DNA from: Rhodococcus sp. KBS0724
Lineage (GTDB): Bacteria > Actinomycetota > Actinomycetes > Mycobacteriales > Mycobacteriaceae
Reading direction: 5' to 3'
NCBI RefSeq assembly: GCF_005938745.2
Contig: NZ_VCBX02000001.1
Span: 1,135,501 to 1,199,500, forward strand
Length of the DNA: 64,000 nucleotides
Shown here: positions 42,494 through 51,743 of the stretch, piece after piece
Position numbering within the stretch: the first letter of the stretch is position 1
How the letters are laid out: every line of letters starts with the position of its first letter
Made by a program: the position numbers and the translations under genes
Notes under the pieces: generated by a model
The model's input: the letters and a program-made list of their open reading frames with translations, nothing else
Database searches by the model: none
Told to the model about the DNA's origin: nothing

Positions 42494-44065
42494 TCAGCCG
42501 ACCTCGGCGGGTTCGGGGGCAGGTACGTTCTTGACCGCGAGCGACGTGCGGGTGGCCAGTAGGTAGTAGACGGCAAATCCGAGTCCGCAGCCGATGAACC
42601 AGCTGTACTGTGCCGCCGTGTACATCCCGGTCAGGTCTTTGCCGAGCACCGGCGCCATGGCGACGACGGCGCCCACCACGGTCGCGATGACGGCGGCCGG
42701 GTTGTAGCCCTTGCTGTACCAGTAGGTTCCGGTGGGCGACATGCTGAACAGTTCGTCCACGATCACCTTCTGCTTGCGCACGAGGTAGTAGTCGGCGATC
42801 AGGATGCCGAACAAGGGTCCGATGAACGCTCCCAGAGTTTCCAGCGTGTAGTGGATGACGTCGGGGTTGTTGTACAAGTTCCACGGGGTGATGAGGATGG
42901 ATCCGATTGCGGCGATCATGCCGCCGGCTCGCCAGCTGATCTTCTGTGGACTGACGTTGGAGAAGTCGAATGCCGGTGAGATGAAGTTGGCGACGATGTT
43001 GATGCCGATGGTCGCGATCGTGAAGGTCAGCGCGCCGAGGACGATCGCAAACGTGCTGTCGATACGGGCTACCGTGGCAACGGGATCGGTGATCAGCTCG
43101 CCGTAGACCGGAAGTGTCAGCGAGGCAGTGACGACAACCAGGACGGAGAAGACCAGGAAGTTGACCGGTAGGCCGAGGAAATTGCCCCTCTTGACTGCTG
43201 CGAAAGACTTTCCGTAACGGGAGAAGTCGCCGAAGTTGAGCATCGGGCCGGAGAAGTACGAGACCACGAGGGCGACAGCGCCGAGCATGACCGGCACTGC
43301 GTCGAAGCCGTCGTACTTGACGTCGCCGAGCGTCAGATCGATTGCGCTCCAACCGGCTTTGTAGATGAGGTAGCCACACAGCATGAACATCACGACGTAC
43401 ACGGCCGGGCCGCAGAAGTCGATGAACTTGCGGATCGACTCCATGCCTCGCCAGAACACGCACGCCTGAAGGACCCAGAGGAGCATGAAACTGCCCCAGC
43501 CCAAAGCGGAGAGACCGGCAAATCCGTAGTCCTCGACCACGGCGTACGGCGCGAGGGAGGGGAAGAGCTTGATGAGCACGACGTCGAGCGCCGCCGAAGC
43601 GAGGAACGTTTGAATTCCGTACCAGGCCACAGCAATCAGACCGCGGATGATCGCCGGGATATTCGCTCCGAGAACGCCGAACACACTGCGACAGATCACC
43701 GGATACGGCACACCCGTTGCCTGGCTGGGTTTGGCAACGAGATTGCAGAAGAAGTACACGATGGTGATGCCGACCAGTAGCGCGACCAGCACTTGCCAGC
43801 TGGCCAATCCCAACGCGAAAAGGCTTCCGGCCGTGACATATCCACCGACGCTGTGCACGTCGGACATCCAGAACGCAAAGATGTTGTACGACGTCCAGGT
43901 CTGCTTGCGTAGCGGTGCCAGATCCTCGTTGGTCAACCGCGGGTCGTAATCGGGTTTGATCAACCCGCTACCGACAGGGTGGCCTGCGGCCTCGACGAGG
44001 TCTCCGTGGCCGGGTCCGGTCGGCGGTGCGGCAGCCGCGTGTGTGGTCGGAAGGATATCGGTCAT
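42494..44065 (-). CDS. NCS1-family permease (allantoin/hydantoin type)
   Basis: 523 residues, about 12 membrane helices. NCS1 motifs: NEDLAPLRKQTWTSYNIFAFWMSDVHSVG near residue 45-75, PVICRSVFGVLGANIPAIIRGLIAVAWYGIQ, GPMLNFGDFSRYGKS and ADYYLVRKQK. The set is typical of PucI/Mhp1-like transporters of allantoin, hydantoins or nucleobases. ATG 44065, AGGAG upstream; longer starts add a non-homologous leader. Forms an operon with the racemase gene. Confidence 0.93.
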   Translation of the reverse strand: MTDILPTTHAAAAPPTGPGHGDLVEAAGHPVGSGLIKPDYDPRLTNEDLAPLRKQTWTSYNIFAFWMSDVHSVGGYVTAGSLFALGLASWQVLVALLVGITIVYFFCNLVAKPSQATGVPYPVICRSVFGVLGANIPAIIRGLIAVAWYGIQTFLASAALDVVLIKLFPSLAPYAVVEDYGFAGLSALGWGSFMLLWVLQACVFWRGMESIRKFIDFCGPAVYVVMFMLCGYLIYKAGWSAIDLTLGDVKYDGFDAVPVMLGAVALVVSYFSGPMLNFGDFSRYGKSFAAVKRGNFLGLPVNFLVFSVLVVVTASLTLPVYGELITDPVATVARIDSTFAIVLGALTFTIATIGINIVANFISPAFDFSNVSPQKISWRAGGMIAAIGSILITPWNLYNNPDVIHYTLETLGAFIGPLFGILIADYYLVRKQKVIVDELFSMSPTGTYWYSKGYNPAAVIATVVGAVVAMAPVLGKDLTGMYTAAQYSWFIGCGLGFAVYYLLATRTSLAVKNVPAPEPAEVG

Positions 44066-44171
44066 GACAGCTCCTGTGCATCGGGCAGAAGGCAGGGGGA
44101 ATGTGCACACGCTCTCAGCGTCAGTGGTGAAAACTGTGTTGAGAGAAAGATATCCAGCCTGTGTTGCACGG

Positions 44172-44897
44172 CTATTGCGTGATCGGTATATCTTTTTCGG
44201 CGAGGAGCCCGGTGTCGGTCGGCAGTGTCGCGATTACAGAGTTGAGTCGGTTGTGATGAATCTCGGATGCAGCCAGCAGCGCCTGCGTGTCTCGTCGCAA
44301 GAACGCGTCGAGCATCGCGGCATGATCGGAATGAAGGACGGTTCGGTCGACTCCGGCTACGTGCACCATCGGTTGGACCGGTTCGGTGATGTTCCATGCG
44401 GCTTCGAACATGTGCAGCAGTCGGTGCATTTTGGACGGTCGTGTCAGTGCGAGGTGGAAGTTTCGGCTTTCACAGTGGTAGGAGTGTGAGTCGTCGTACC
44501 GCAGAGCGATTTCGAGTCTCGAGTTCACCTCGACGGCGTGAGCGTAGTCGTCCTCGGTTGCCTGTTCGACGGCAATGCTGAGCGCGGCCGATTCCAGGGT
44601 TTCGCGGACTATGTACATCTCTCGTAGTTCTGCAGGTGTCAATTGCGCCACGGTGTAGCCGAATTGGTGACGGTGGTCGACCAGGGATTCGCCGACCAGA
44701 GTCTTGAGTGATTCCCGGACGGGGATTCGGCTGACGCCGAAGCGCTCGGCGACTTCGGCCAGCGGAATGGGTGTGCCGGGAGGTGCCGATCCGGAGAGGA
44801 TGACGCGACGCAGCTCGTCGAGGATCGCTTGCTGCGGGCTCCCGGGAGTATCGATCACCAGTTGCGTCAGCAGCACTGATCTACGGCGCGGTGGCAT
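44172..44897 (-). CDS. GntR-family (FCD) regulator of the allantoin module
   Basis: 241 residues. N-terminal winged HTH (AILDELRRVILSGSAPPG, LAEVAERFGVSRIPVRESLKTL) and C-terminal FCD domain with metal-type histidines. Divergent in position from the LuxR gene but same strand as the permease, 106 bases upstream of it. Probably controls purine-catabolism genes; the ligand could be allantoin or allantoate (inference). ATG 44897 with GGGAG upstream. Confidence 0.9.
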   Translation of the reverse strand: MPPRRRSVLLTQLVIDTPGSPQQAILDELRRVILSGSAPPGTPIPLAEVAERFGVSRIPVRESLKTLVGESLVDHRHQFGYTVAQLTPAELREMYIVRETLESAALSIAVEQATEDDYAHAVEVNSRLEIALRYDDSHSYHCESRNFHLALTRPSKMHRLLHMFEAAWNITEPVQPMVHVAGVDRTVLHSDHAAMLDAFLRRDTQALLAASEIHHNRLNSVIATLPTDTGLLAEKDIPITQ

Positions 44898-44920
44898 GGG
44901 GAACTCCCTTCTGGACCGTT

Positions 44921-44945
44921 ATGCGTAGAACCCGTATGCGTAGAA
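44921..44945. promoter_or_regulatory. Direct repeats upstream of the GntR gene
   Basis: ATGCGTAGAA at 44921-44930 and again at 44936-44945, start-to-start distance 15 bp. Lies 24-48 bases upstream of the GntR start and could be its operator. Confidence 0.5.
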
Positions 44946-45091
44946 GCAGGGTAGAAGCTCGGTGTTGCAGGTACGTGACGGCTACGTAGCAGGCGCGATT
45001 CGAAAGAGCCGGACTCTCCATTCGTAACCGGCCCATTTGTGAATGAACAGGGTAACGTTGAATCAGTTCGAGTAAGGAAGTGAGACGGGCG

Positions 45092-47452
45092 ATGGTACCC
45101 GCGGCGCGGGGAGCGACCGATCAGCGTGTGATCGGAAACCTGCCCCAGGAGCTGACCAGTTTTGTCGGTCGCCGACGTGAGTTATCCGAGGCCAGAAGGT
45201 TGTTCGAGGACTCTCGTCTGCTGACGTTGACTGGCGTCGGCGGCGTGGGTAAGACGCGACTTGCCCTTCGTCTGGCGAGTACGGTGCAGCGAGCGTTCCG
45301 CGACGGCGCGTGGTTGGTGGAACTGGGTGAGCAGTTGGATCCGGGTCTGCTCGCGGACTATGTCGCCGCGACTCTGGGGGTCCGTCCGGTTTCGTCGTCG
45401 GATCCGTTGCTGGCAGTCATCACCTACTGCACCGATCGGAATCTGTTGCTGGTGCTCGACAGCTGCGAACACCTGGTGGATGCCGTTGCCGGGGTTAGCG
45501 CGGCGATCCTGCGTCGGTGCGCGGGCGTGAAGATTCTGGCGACGAGCCGTGAATCGCTGGGGATGGGCGGCGAGGTCACGATGCGCGTTCCCTCGCTCTC
45601 GACGCCAGCACAACGCGACCCGAGCTCTTTCGAAGGGCTGGCTCAGTACGAATCCATTGTGTTGTTCGCAGAACGCGCAGCATCAGTGATTCGGGGGTTC
45701 GCGCTGACAGAAGAGAACAAGAATGCCGTTGCCCGGATCTGTCAGGATCTGGACGGGTTGCCGTTGCCTATCGAACTGGCAGCCGCCCGCCTTCGGGGTA
45801 TGTCTGCGGAGCAGATCATGAGCAGGCTCTCGGATCGGTACAGCCTCCTCACTTCTGGGGGACGAGGCGTCCCCAGCCGTCAGCAGACGCTCCGATTATC
45901 GATCGATTGGAGCTACGACCTGTGTTCCCCTGCAGAACAGCGGTTGTGGGGAAAGCTGACCGTGTTCTCGGGCGGGTTCGATCTCGATGCTGCCGAAGCC
46001 GTGTGCGGGCAGGATTCGGGCTCGACCGAGGTGCTTGATCTCGTCACCGCGTTGGTTGAGAAGTCCATCCTCATTCGTGAGGAAACCGACAGTACCGTTC
46101 GTTACCGCCTGCTCGATCTTCTTCGGGAGTACGGGCGCGAGAAGTTGGAGTCCACGGGCGAACAGTTCGATCTGCGTCGACGGCATCGCGATTATTTCGA
46201 GGATCTTGCAGTCCGTGCGGATGGCGACTGGATCAGCAGCAGGCAAGCCGAGTGGATCGTCCGGTTGGGCCGTGAACGGCACAACGTGTACGACGCGCTG
46301 GAGTATTCGATTTCGACGCCAGGTCAGGCGCGGTCTGCGACTCGGATGGTGGCCGCGTTGTACAAGCTATGGGTGATAGGCGGCCTGGTCGGTTCGGCGC
46401 GGCATTGGGCGGATCGAACCCTGAGTGTCTCCGAGGGAGAGTTGGACATCTATCGCGTGGATGTCCTCTCCATAGACGCTGTGGTTCATGCGATGCAGGG
46501 CGAGTTCGGGCGCGCACGAACGTTGGTCGACGAAAGTCGGCGCCTTGCCGAGGCTATGGGAGACATACGCTCGCGAGCCCTGGCCGAATGGGCAGACGGG
46601 TCGGTCGACACGTTCGAAGGCGAAATGGACGCTGCGACAGCGAAGTTGGAATCTGCTCTGGCGATGTTTCGGCTCGGTGACAATCTGCGACACAAGGTAA
46701 TCGCCTTGGATGCTGTCGGGCTCGCTTACCTGCTCGCCGGTTCTCTCGAGCGTGCCGAGGAGTGCTATCACGAAACCTTGGCGATCACCGGGCCGCTGCA
46801 CGAGGGGATGTATCAGGCTCATGCGTTGTGTACCCTCGGGCTCATCTGTTGGCTTCGAGGCGACCTCGACCGCGCAAGTGACTATGTGGCACGGAGTCTG
46901 CGAACTTCGGATATCGCGGTGAACTCGGCGTGGTGTGTAGAACAGTTGGCCTGGATTGCTGCAGCACAACGTGATTGGAAGCATGCAGCGGTTCTTCTTG
47001 GTGCCGCGGGCATGTACTGGCAGAAGGTCGGGGGTCAGTTGGCCGGATTTACGAGGCTGTTGCCCCACCATGACAAAGCTGCAGGGTCCACTCGAAAGGC
47101 TCTGGGTGACAATGCTTTCGGAAAGGAATTTCGTAGGGGATCTGCGATGACCGATGGCGAAGCCGTCGCATACGCGCGCGACGAGCATCGCAGCGACCCG
47201 GCTGCATCGTCGACCGAGGCAATTCGACTTACTCGTCGTGAACTGCAAGTCGCGGAACTGGTGGCTCAGGGCCTGACTAATCGCGTTATTGCAGAGCACC
47301 TTTTCATCTCGCTCCGCACGGCCCAGGGGCACGTGGAACATGTGCTGACAAAACTGGGATTCACTTCCAGAGCGCAGATCGCGGCGTGGGTTGTTTCTCA
47401 GGCGCACGAAGAGGAATCGCACGACGCCGCGAGATCCGCAGATCGGTCGTGA
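45092..47452 (+). CDS. STAND-type LuxR transcriptional regulator
   Basis: 786 residues from ATG 45092. N-terminal NTPase of the AP-ATPase/NB-ARC kind: FVGRRREL, Walker A GVGGVGKT (48-55), Walker B LLLVLDSCEH, SRESLG sensor-like site, then GLPLPIELAAARLR. TPR-like helices fill the middle, and a LuxR HTH ends the protein (LTRRELQVAELVAQGLTNRVIAEHLF). Such regulators sense unknown signals and then bind DNA. Spacing does not make its target obvious; strong terminator follows. GTG 45080 is an alternative start. Confidence 0.9.
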   Translation: MVPAARGATDQRVIGNLPQELTSFVGRRRELSEARRLFEDSRLLTLTGVGGVGKTRLALRLASTVQRAFRDGAWLVELGEQLDPGLLADYVAATLGVRPVSSSDPLLAVITYCTDRNLLLVLDSCEHLVDAVAGVSAAILRRCAGVKILATSRESLGMGGEVTMRVPSLSTPAQRDPSSFEGLAQYESIVLFAERAASVIRGFALTEENKNAVARICQDLDGLPLPIELAAARLRGMSAEQIMSRLSDRYSLLTSGGRGVPSRQQTLRLSIDWSYDLCSPAEQRLWGKLTVFSGGFDLDAAEAVCGQDSGSTEVLDLVTALVEKSILIREETDSTVRYRLLDLLREYGREKLESTGEQFDLRRRHRDYFEDLAVRADGDWISSRQAEWIVRLGRERHNVYDALEYSISTPGQARSATRMVAALYKLWVIGGLVGSARHWADRTLSVSEGELDIYRVDVLSIDAVVHAMQGEFGRARTLVDESRRLAEAMGDIRSRALAEWADGSVDTFEGEMDAATAKLESALAMFRLGDNLRHKVIALDAVGLAYLLAGSLERAEECYHETLAITGPLHEGMYQAHALCTLGLICWLRGDLDRASDYVARSLRTSDIAVNSAWCVEQLAWIAAAQRDWKHAAVLLGAAGMYWQKVGGQLAGFTRLLPHHDKAAGSTRKALGDNAFGKEFRRGSAMTDGEAVAYARDEHRSDPAASSTEAIRLTRRELQVAELVAQGLTNRVIAEHLFISLRTAQGHVEHVLTKLGFTSRAQIAAWVVSQAHEEESHDAARSADRS

Positions 47453-47463
47453 CGCCGGGAGGC

Positions 47464-47509
47464 GACGCCACCACCGGAAACCGGCTGAACGGTTTCTGGT
47501 GGTGGCGTC
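47464..47509 (+). terminator. Terminator after the STAND-LuxR gene
   Basis: 20-bp stem (47464-47483 with 47490-47509, one G-T pair), 6-base loop, 11 bases after the stop. Confidence 0.8.
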
Positions 47510-47678
47510 CGGTTCTGCGCTGTCCTCACCGTGGAAAACACCAGTTCATCAACATGCCTTCGGGAAACCAGGTACCGATACAGGTAATTCGATCGTCGCT
47601 GTGCGCTCGTACGTACGGCAGGGTCCAGGTCGTCAGAGGTGCTCACCACGCACCAACCTACGAGAACTGGATCCGAAC

Positions 47679-48527
47679 ATGCCTGCCAACGTCGCCAACC
47701 CCGACGCATCGATCGAATGGCGCACAGCCGTGGTCGACTCGCGAAGTGTGGACTACGGGGTAGGCGGGTCGGGCGAGGTAGTCGTTTTCCTGCACGGGTG
47801 GGGATTGTCGCCGCGCGCCTACCCCGCGGCTTTTGAATCGCTACTGCGGAGAGGTGTTCGCGTTATTGCACCCGCACTTCCCGGGCTCGGCGGTACAGCA
47901 GAACTCGAGCCGAGCGATCGAACGTTCGACGGCTACGCGAAGTGGGTGAGTCGATTCCTCGACTCGATCGGTGTGAGCACCCCGGTAACCGTCGTGGGAC
48001 ATTCGTTCGGCGGCGGAGTTGCCGCTGCGGTGGCGCATGATCGTCCAACTCTGGTGTCGCGCCTGGTCTTGGTGAATTCGGTAGGTGGTGGTGCGTGGTC
48101 ACACTCGTCGGGGCGGGAGCATCCGATCCACGAGCGGCCGCTGTTGAATTGGTGCGGTTCGGCGATAGCTGAAGCCATTGCAACGTTTCCGGCCCGCGGA
48201 CCTCTGCAGTTGTTCTTGGACGAGGTAGTTCCCAATGCCGTGCGCAACGGTGGCTCGTTGTGGCGCACGGCGAACCTCGCAAGGACGGCCGATCTCATCG
48301 CCGTATTCGAAACGCTGGCAGAACGTGCTACGCCGGTGTCGATGCTGTGGAGCATCGGCGATCAGGTGATCCCGCGCGCAAGCTTCGACGCGATTCGCAC
48401 GGCCCTGGTCGATCCCGAAGTGCGCGAAGTCCGTGGCAATCACAACTGGCTGATCGACGACGGCGAACTGTTCGGGCAACTGTTGACGGAAGTGCTTTCC
48501 GATTCGGATACACAACTTGTCGGGTGA
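47679..48527 (+). CDS. Alpha/beta-fold hydrolase
   Basis: 282 residues from ATG 47679; a longer frame runs 5' through the preceding terminator and is not credible. Oxyanion HGWG, nucleophile elbow GHSFGG with Ser109, and the C-terminal GDQVIP (Asp) and GNHNWL (His) complete the triad. Substrate unknown; these enzymes are often esterases or C-C hydrolases. Preceded by about 170 bases after the terminator and followed closely by a DUF6412 gene. Confidence 0.85.
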   Translation: MPANVANPDASIEWRTAVVDSRSVDYGVGGSGEVVVFLHGWGLSPRAYPAAFESLLRRGVRVIAPALPGLGGTAELEPSDRTFDGYAKWVSRFLDSIGVSTPVTVVGHSFGGGVAAAVAHDRPTLVSRLVLVNSVGGGAWSHSSGREHPIHERPLLNWCGSAIAEAIATFPARGPLQLFLDEVVPNAVRNGGSLWRTANLARTADLIAVFETLAERATPVSMLWSIGDQVIPRASFDAIRTALVDPEVREVRGNHNWLIDDGELFGQLLTEVLSDSDTQLVG

Positions 48528-48555
48528 GCGCCGACGACGGTGTATCTTCGAATCC

Positions 48556-48855
48556 ATGAACAGGCAGGGAACGGCGACGCGATCGTTGTTACTGCTTCTG
48601 CTGCCGTTCATTGCGATGCTCGCCACTCCACCGCTCGGGTCTTCAAGCAGTGCAGCGGTTCTGGGAACTGCGATTGCGGTGTTTGTTGTTGCCGCGCTGG
48701 CGACGTCGCCGCGCGGCGAACTGCTTCAACTGGTTTCGTTGTCCTCACGTGGTCCATCCCGTGACGAGCGTTGTCTGCGTGGCTCTTTCCGCAGGCAGAG
48801 TAGCCCGGACGCCCCTGGCCGTCCGCAACCAAGAGCGCCGGGAATCGGTCTGTAG
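48556..48855 (+). CDS. DUF6412 domain small membrane protein
   Basis: 99 residues from ATG 48556. One or two hydrophobic helices (RSLLLLLLPFIAMLATPPLG, AAVLGTAIAVFVVAALA) then a short Arg/Pro-rich tail (RGSFRRQSSPDAPGRPQPRAPG). This family is found upstream of YidC-like genes in mycolata, as here; function unknown. The gap to the YidC-like gene is 115 bases. Confidence 0.8.
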   Translation: MNRQGTATRSLLLLLLPFIAMLATPPLGSSSSAAVLGTAIAVFVVAALATSPRGELLQLVSLSSRGPSRDERCLRGSFRRQSSPDAPGRPQPRAPGIGL

Positions 48856-48970
48856 GCCGACGCTGTTCGGGTGACAAACCCGTCGTAGGTCGGTCTGAGA
48901 AACTCAGTCCACGACCATTCCCGCGCTCGCATTCTGCCGCGAGCGTGCCTCTTGGTGAGGTTCATTCATC

Positions 48971-49936
48971 ATGCTCGATTTCATCTATTACCCCGTGTCC
49001 GCAATCTTGTGGTTCTGGCACAAGGCCTTCTCCCTGATCTCGGGAGCCCCCGACAACGGCGTGGTCTGGGCGCTGTCCGTGGTGTTTCTCGTCTTCACAC
49101 TCAGGGCGGTTCTTTTCAAACCCTTCGTCAAACAGGTCCGCACGCAGTTGGTGATGCAGAAACTGCAACCGCAGATCAAGGCATTGCAGAAGAAGCACGC
49201 CGGCGACAATCAGAAACTTGCTGCGGAGATGGCAAAACTCCAGAAAGAACACAATTACAGTCCGCTGCTCGGATGTCTGCCGATGCTGATCCAAGCGCCG
49301 GTGTTCATCGGTCTCTACCACGTACTTCGCTCGTTCAATCGGACCGGAGCAGCTACCCACGTTCCATTTCTCAGCCCCACCGAACCTATGTCCATCGCCG
49401 ACAATGCGAACACGGCGAACTACTTCTTCAGCGCTTCGGATGTGCAGTCGTTTCTCGACGCAAAGCTGTTCGGTGCCCCGCTCTCGGCGATGATCTCGAG
49501 TCCGGCCGCGCAGTTGGAGGCGTTCGGCGATGTCACGAGGCTGTCCATAGTCCTCGTCGCAGTTCCGCTGATGATCTTTGCCGCGGTGGCGACGCACTTC
49601 ACGTCGCGAGCATCGATTGCGCGCCAGGTGGACACCGGGACAGTCAACCCGCAGACCGCGATCATGAACAAACTCGCGCTGTGGGTGTTTCCGGTCGGCG
49701 TGATCGCCTTCGGTGCGTTTGCACCGATCGCCATCCTGATTTACTTCGTGAGCAACAACTGCTGGACATTTACGCAGCAGCATTTTGTCTACGGGCGGAT
49801 CGCAGCCGAGCAGCGGGAAGGCGATGCGCTGAGCACTCCCGGTTCGGCGCCGACGGCACCGGTTCCCGGGGCCAAGCCGATCCGAGCGAAACGGAAGCGG
49901 GGAACTTCCGAATCAGCACTGCCTACTGACGGGTAA
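48971..49936 (+). CDS. YidC/Oxa1-family membrane protein insertase (second copy)
   Basis: 321 residues. It lacks the large periplasmic P1 domain of proteobacterial YidC. Helices and the conserved [51 protein letters not shown] and the positively charged C-terminus (IRAKRKRG) are present. It is not next to rnpA/rpmH/gidB, where the main yidC normally sits, so it is a second insertase. GTGAGG upstream of ATG 48971. Probably co-transcribed with the SDR gene. Confidence 0.9.
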   Translation: MLDFIYYPVSAILWFWHKAFSLISGAPDNGVVWALSVVFLVFTLRAVLFKPFVKQVRTQLVMQKLQPQIKALQKKHAGDNQKLAAEMAKLQKEHNYSPLLGCLPMLIQAPVFIGLYHVLRSFNRTGAATHVPFLSPTEPMSIADNANTANYFFSASDVQSFLDAKLFGAPLSAMISSPAAQLEAFGDVTRLSIVLVAVPLMIFAAVATHFTSRASIARQVDTGTVNPQTAIMNKLALWVFPVGVIAFGAFAPIAILIYFVSNNCWTFTQQHFVYGRIAAEQREGDALSTPGSAPTAPVPGAKPIRAKRKRGTSESALPTDG

Positions 49937-49955
49937 CACACGTACCCTGGATTTC

Positions 49956-50831
49956 ATGACCAAGTGGACTGCAGAAGACGTTGTCGATCAGACCGGCCGA
50001 ACGTTTGTGGTGACCGGGGCCAACAGTGGGTTGGGGGAGGTAGTTGCACGAGCATTGGGTAAAGCGGGTGCCACCGTCGTACTTGCGTGCCGCGATACTT
50101 CGAAGGCTGAACCCATTGCGGCGGAGATCGGCTCCAATGCCGTTGTTCGCCAACTCGATCTTGCTGATCTGGCGTCGGTGCGGGCATTTGCCGATGCCAC
50201 CGAGACCATCGACGTTCTGGTGAACAACGCGGGTGTGATGGCGATACCGTTTCGCCGGACGGTCGACGGTTTCGAAATGCAGATCGGCACAAATCATCTC
50301 GGGCATTTTGCGCTCACGGGCTTGCTGAAGGACAAGCTGACGGACCGGGTAGTGACGATGTCGAGTGCGCTGCACCAACTCGGAACAGTCGACCTTGACG
50401 ATCTCAACTTCGAGCGCCGCAGATACAACCGCTGGCTGGCATACGGGCAGTCCAAACTCGCTAATCTGCTGTTCACGTACGAACTTCAACGACGGTTGGC
50501 TGCGTCCGGTTCTCCGCTCAAGGCGTTGGCGTCCCATCCGGGATATGCGTCGACAAACCTGCAGGGGCACACCGAGTCCGTTTTCGACAAGATCATGGGC
50601 ATCGGCAACCGGATTATCGCTCAGTCAGCGGAGATGGGCGCATTGCCGGAACTGTATGCAGCAACTGCTCCCGATGCGTTCGGCGGTAGCTATATCGGCC
50701 CAGGCGGCCCGTTCGAGCAGCGTGGATATCCGAAAGTGGTTGGCTCGAACAAGAAATCGCACGATACCGAGACCGCTGCAGGCCTGTGGACCTTGTCGGA
50801 GAAGTTGACCGGGGTGTCGTTCGGAATCTGA
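49956..50831 (+). CDS. Retinol dehydrogenase-like SDR oxidoreductase
   Basis: 291 residues. Classical [11 protein letters not shown] (residues 20-27), [10 protein letters not shown], catalytic Ser136/137, and Tyr163/Lys167 in YGQSK. GxxxGxG plus RD after beta-2 suggests NADP preference. Close to retinol-dehydrogenase/WWOX-like SDRs common in actinobacteria, substrate unknown. ATG 49956, 19 bases after the YidC-like stop. Confidence 0.9.
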   Translation: MTKWTAEDVVDQTGRTFVVTGANSGLGEVVARALGKAGATVVLACRDTSKAEPIAAEIGSNAVVRQLDLADLASVRAFADATETIDVLVNNAGVMAIPFRRTVDGFEMQIGTNHLGHFALTGLLKDKLTDRVVTMSSALHQLGTVDLDDLNFERRRYNRWLAYGQSKLANLLFTYELQRRLAASGSPLKALASHPGYASTNLQGHTESVFDKIMGIGNRIIAQSAEMGALPELYAATAPDAFGGSYIGPGGPFEQRGYPKVVGSNKKSHDTETAAGLWTLSEKLTGVSFGI

Positions 50832-50848
50832 GGTTCTGTGCCGATTAC

Positions 50849-50980
50849 CTACCTTGTGCGGGATTTGTCCGCCGGTCGGTCGGCAAACATAACCTCGATA
50901 CGGGCCTTGATCTCCTCGGTACTCATCGCGCCACTGGGCGCGGGGTGCCGAGGAATGGCTGGTGACGGCGATGTGGTCAT
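50849..50980 (-). CDS. Very small ORF, 43 residues
   Basis: Begins at ATG 50980, AAGGA nine bases upstream. Sequence: Pro/Ser-rich start then MSTEEIKARIEVMFADRP, which could form one helix. No known family. Together with the next gene it suggests a short unit of unknown function. Confidence 0.55.
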   Translation of the reverse strand: MTTSPSPAIPRHPAPSGAMSTEEIKARIEVMFADRPADKSRTR

Positions 50981-51042
50981 GTGTGAATTTCCTTTGTAGT
51001 GCTTCGAATTCGTATGTACTGGAGGAATTTCCGCGATGAGCA

Positions 51043-51261
51043 TTAGATGACGAGCGCAGCAAAACCGATACATACGACGACGAGTACAGCGACGAGTGCG
51101 CAGAGAGCGATAGATCCGGTCAGTGCGAGGGCGGGCGCCGAAGCGGGCACTGCCGACCCGAGTGCGATGAACGAGGTCGATCGGAACCGTGAATTCTGCG
51201 GTTCTGGCGGGGTGGGGTCCTGATCGGGCGTGCGGTGGTCCATGATCCTGCGGTGGTCCAT
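51043..51261 (-). CDS. Small membrane protein, 72 residues
   Basis: From ATG 51261 with AAGGA seven bases upstream. Hydrophilic ~35 residues followed by one or two hydrophobic stretches (LALTGSIALCALVAVLVVVC). The N-terminus carries a duplicated MDHR(R) from a 15-bp direct repeat (51232-51246 and 51250-51264). No known family. Confidence 0.6.
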   Translation of the reverse strand: MDHRRIMDHRTPDQDPTPPEPQNSRFRSTSFIALGSAVPASAPALALTGSIALCALVAVLVVVCIGFAALVI

Positions 51262-51363
51262 GATTGTGTCCTTGTAATCCGACGGTCTGTTCGAGGTGCC
51301 GAGTTCATCGGCGCGGTGCACATCAGCACTCGGATGGTGTTGCCCGTTCAGGGGTTGGGTCGA

Positions 51364-51417
51364 CGATCAGGCGGAGTCGTTCGATCAGGCGGTGTCGTTC
51401 GATCAGGCGGTGTCGGT
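51364..51417. repeat. Three tandem 18-bp repeats
   Basis: CGATCAGGCGGTGTCGTT-like unit at 51364-51381, 51382-51399 and 51400-51417, differing at one or two positions. Too short and unspaced for a CRISPR. Confidence 0.88.
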
Positions 51418-51673
51418 CGACCCGCAAGGCACGGCTGGTCGGGAGTGTCGGGAACAGCAAGATCAGGCCCTTTCCATCTGCGTTCCGGACCTGTGACAAG
51501 GTCCGGCCCGGAAGGCCCTGTTGCTTAAGGCACGTTCTAGGTGTCTCCATCATTGTCGGTCAAATGTGAGGCGAACCACAAAATGACCGCTCCAACTTTG
51601 TACATCATGTCGGGATTCGATGCCACTTGGACGAATGTCCACCACGTCGGCGGTCGAGGTGACCGAGCGCAAA

Positions 51674-51709
51674 GCGACGGCCGCGAACCCAAAGGTTCGC
51701 GGCCGTCGC
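51674..51709 (-). terminator. Terminator of the ohrR-ohr-reductase operon
   Basis: Perfect 16-bp stem (51674-51689 with 51694-51709), 4-base loop. Minus-strand transcripts from the operon end with TTT after it. Confidence 0.85.
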
Positions 51710-51743
51710 TGTTGGTCAGGCTATTGCAGCAGTGGTACTTCGA

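Larger units (their letters stand above)
51262..51743. other. 480-bp region without a gene, rich in repeats and hairpins
   Basis: Contains three 18-bp tandem repeats (51364-51417), a hairpin CCGGACCT-N5-AGGTCCGG-like near 51486-51507, and the long terminator at 51674-51709. No credible ORF. Confidence 0.6.

Noticed and set aside
41760..43463. Long minus-strand frame joining part of the permease region to the racemase
   Set aside because: The racemase begins at ATG 42488; the upstream part runs out of frame through the permease gene.
47391..47678. N-terminal extension of the alpha/beta hydrolase
   Set aside because: It would be encoded by the terminator of the preceding gene and is not homologous to the hydrolase family.
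51364..51417. CRISPR array
   Set aside because: The three 18-bp units are contiguous with no spacers and no cas genes are present.
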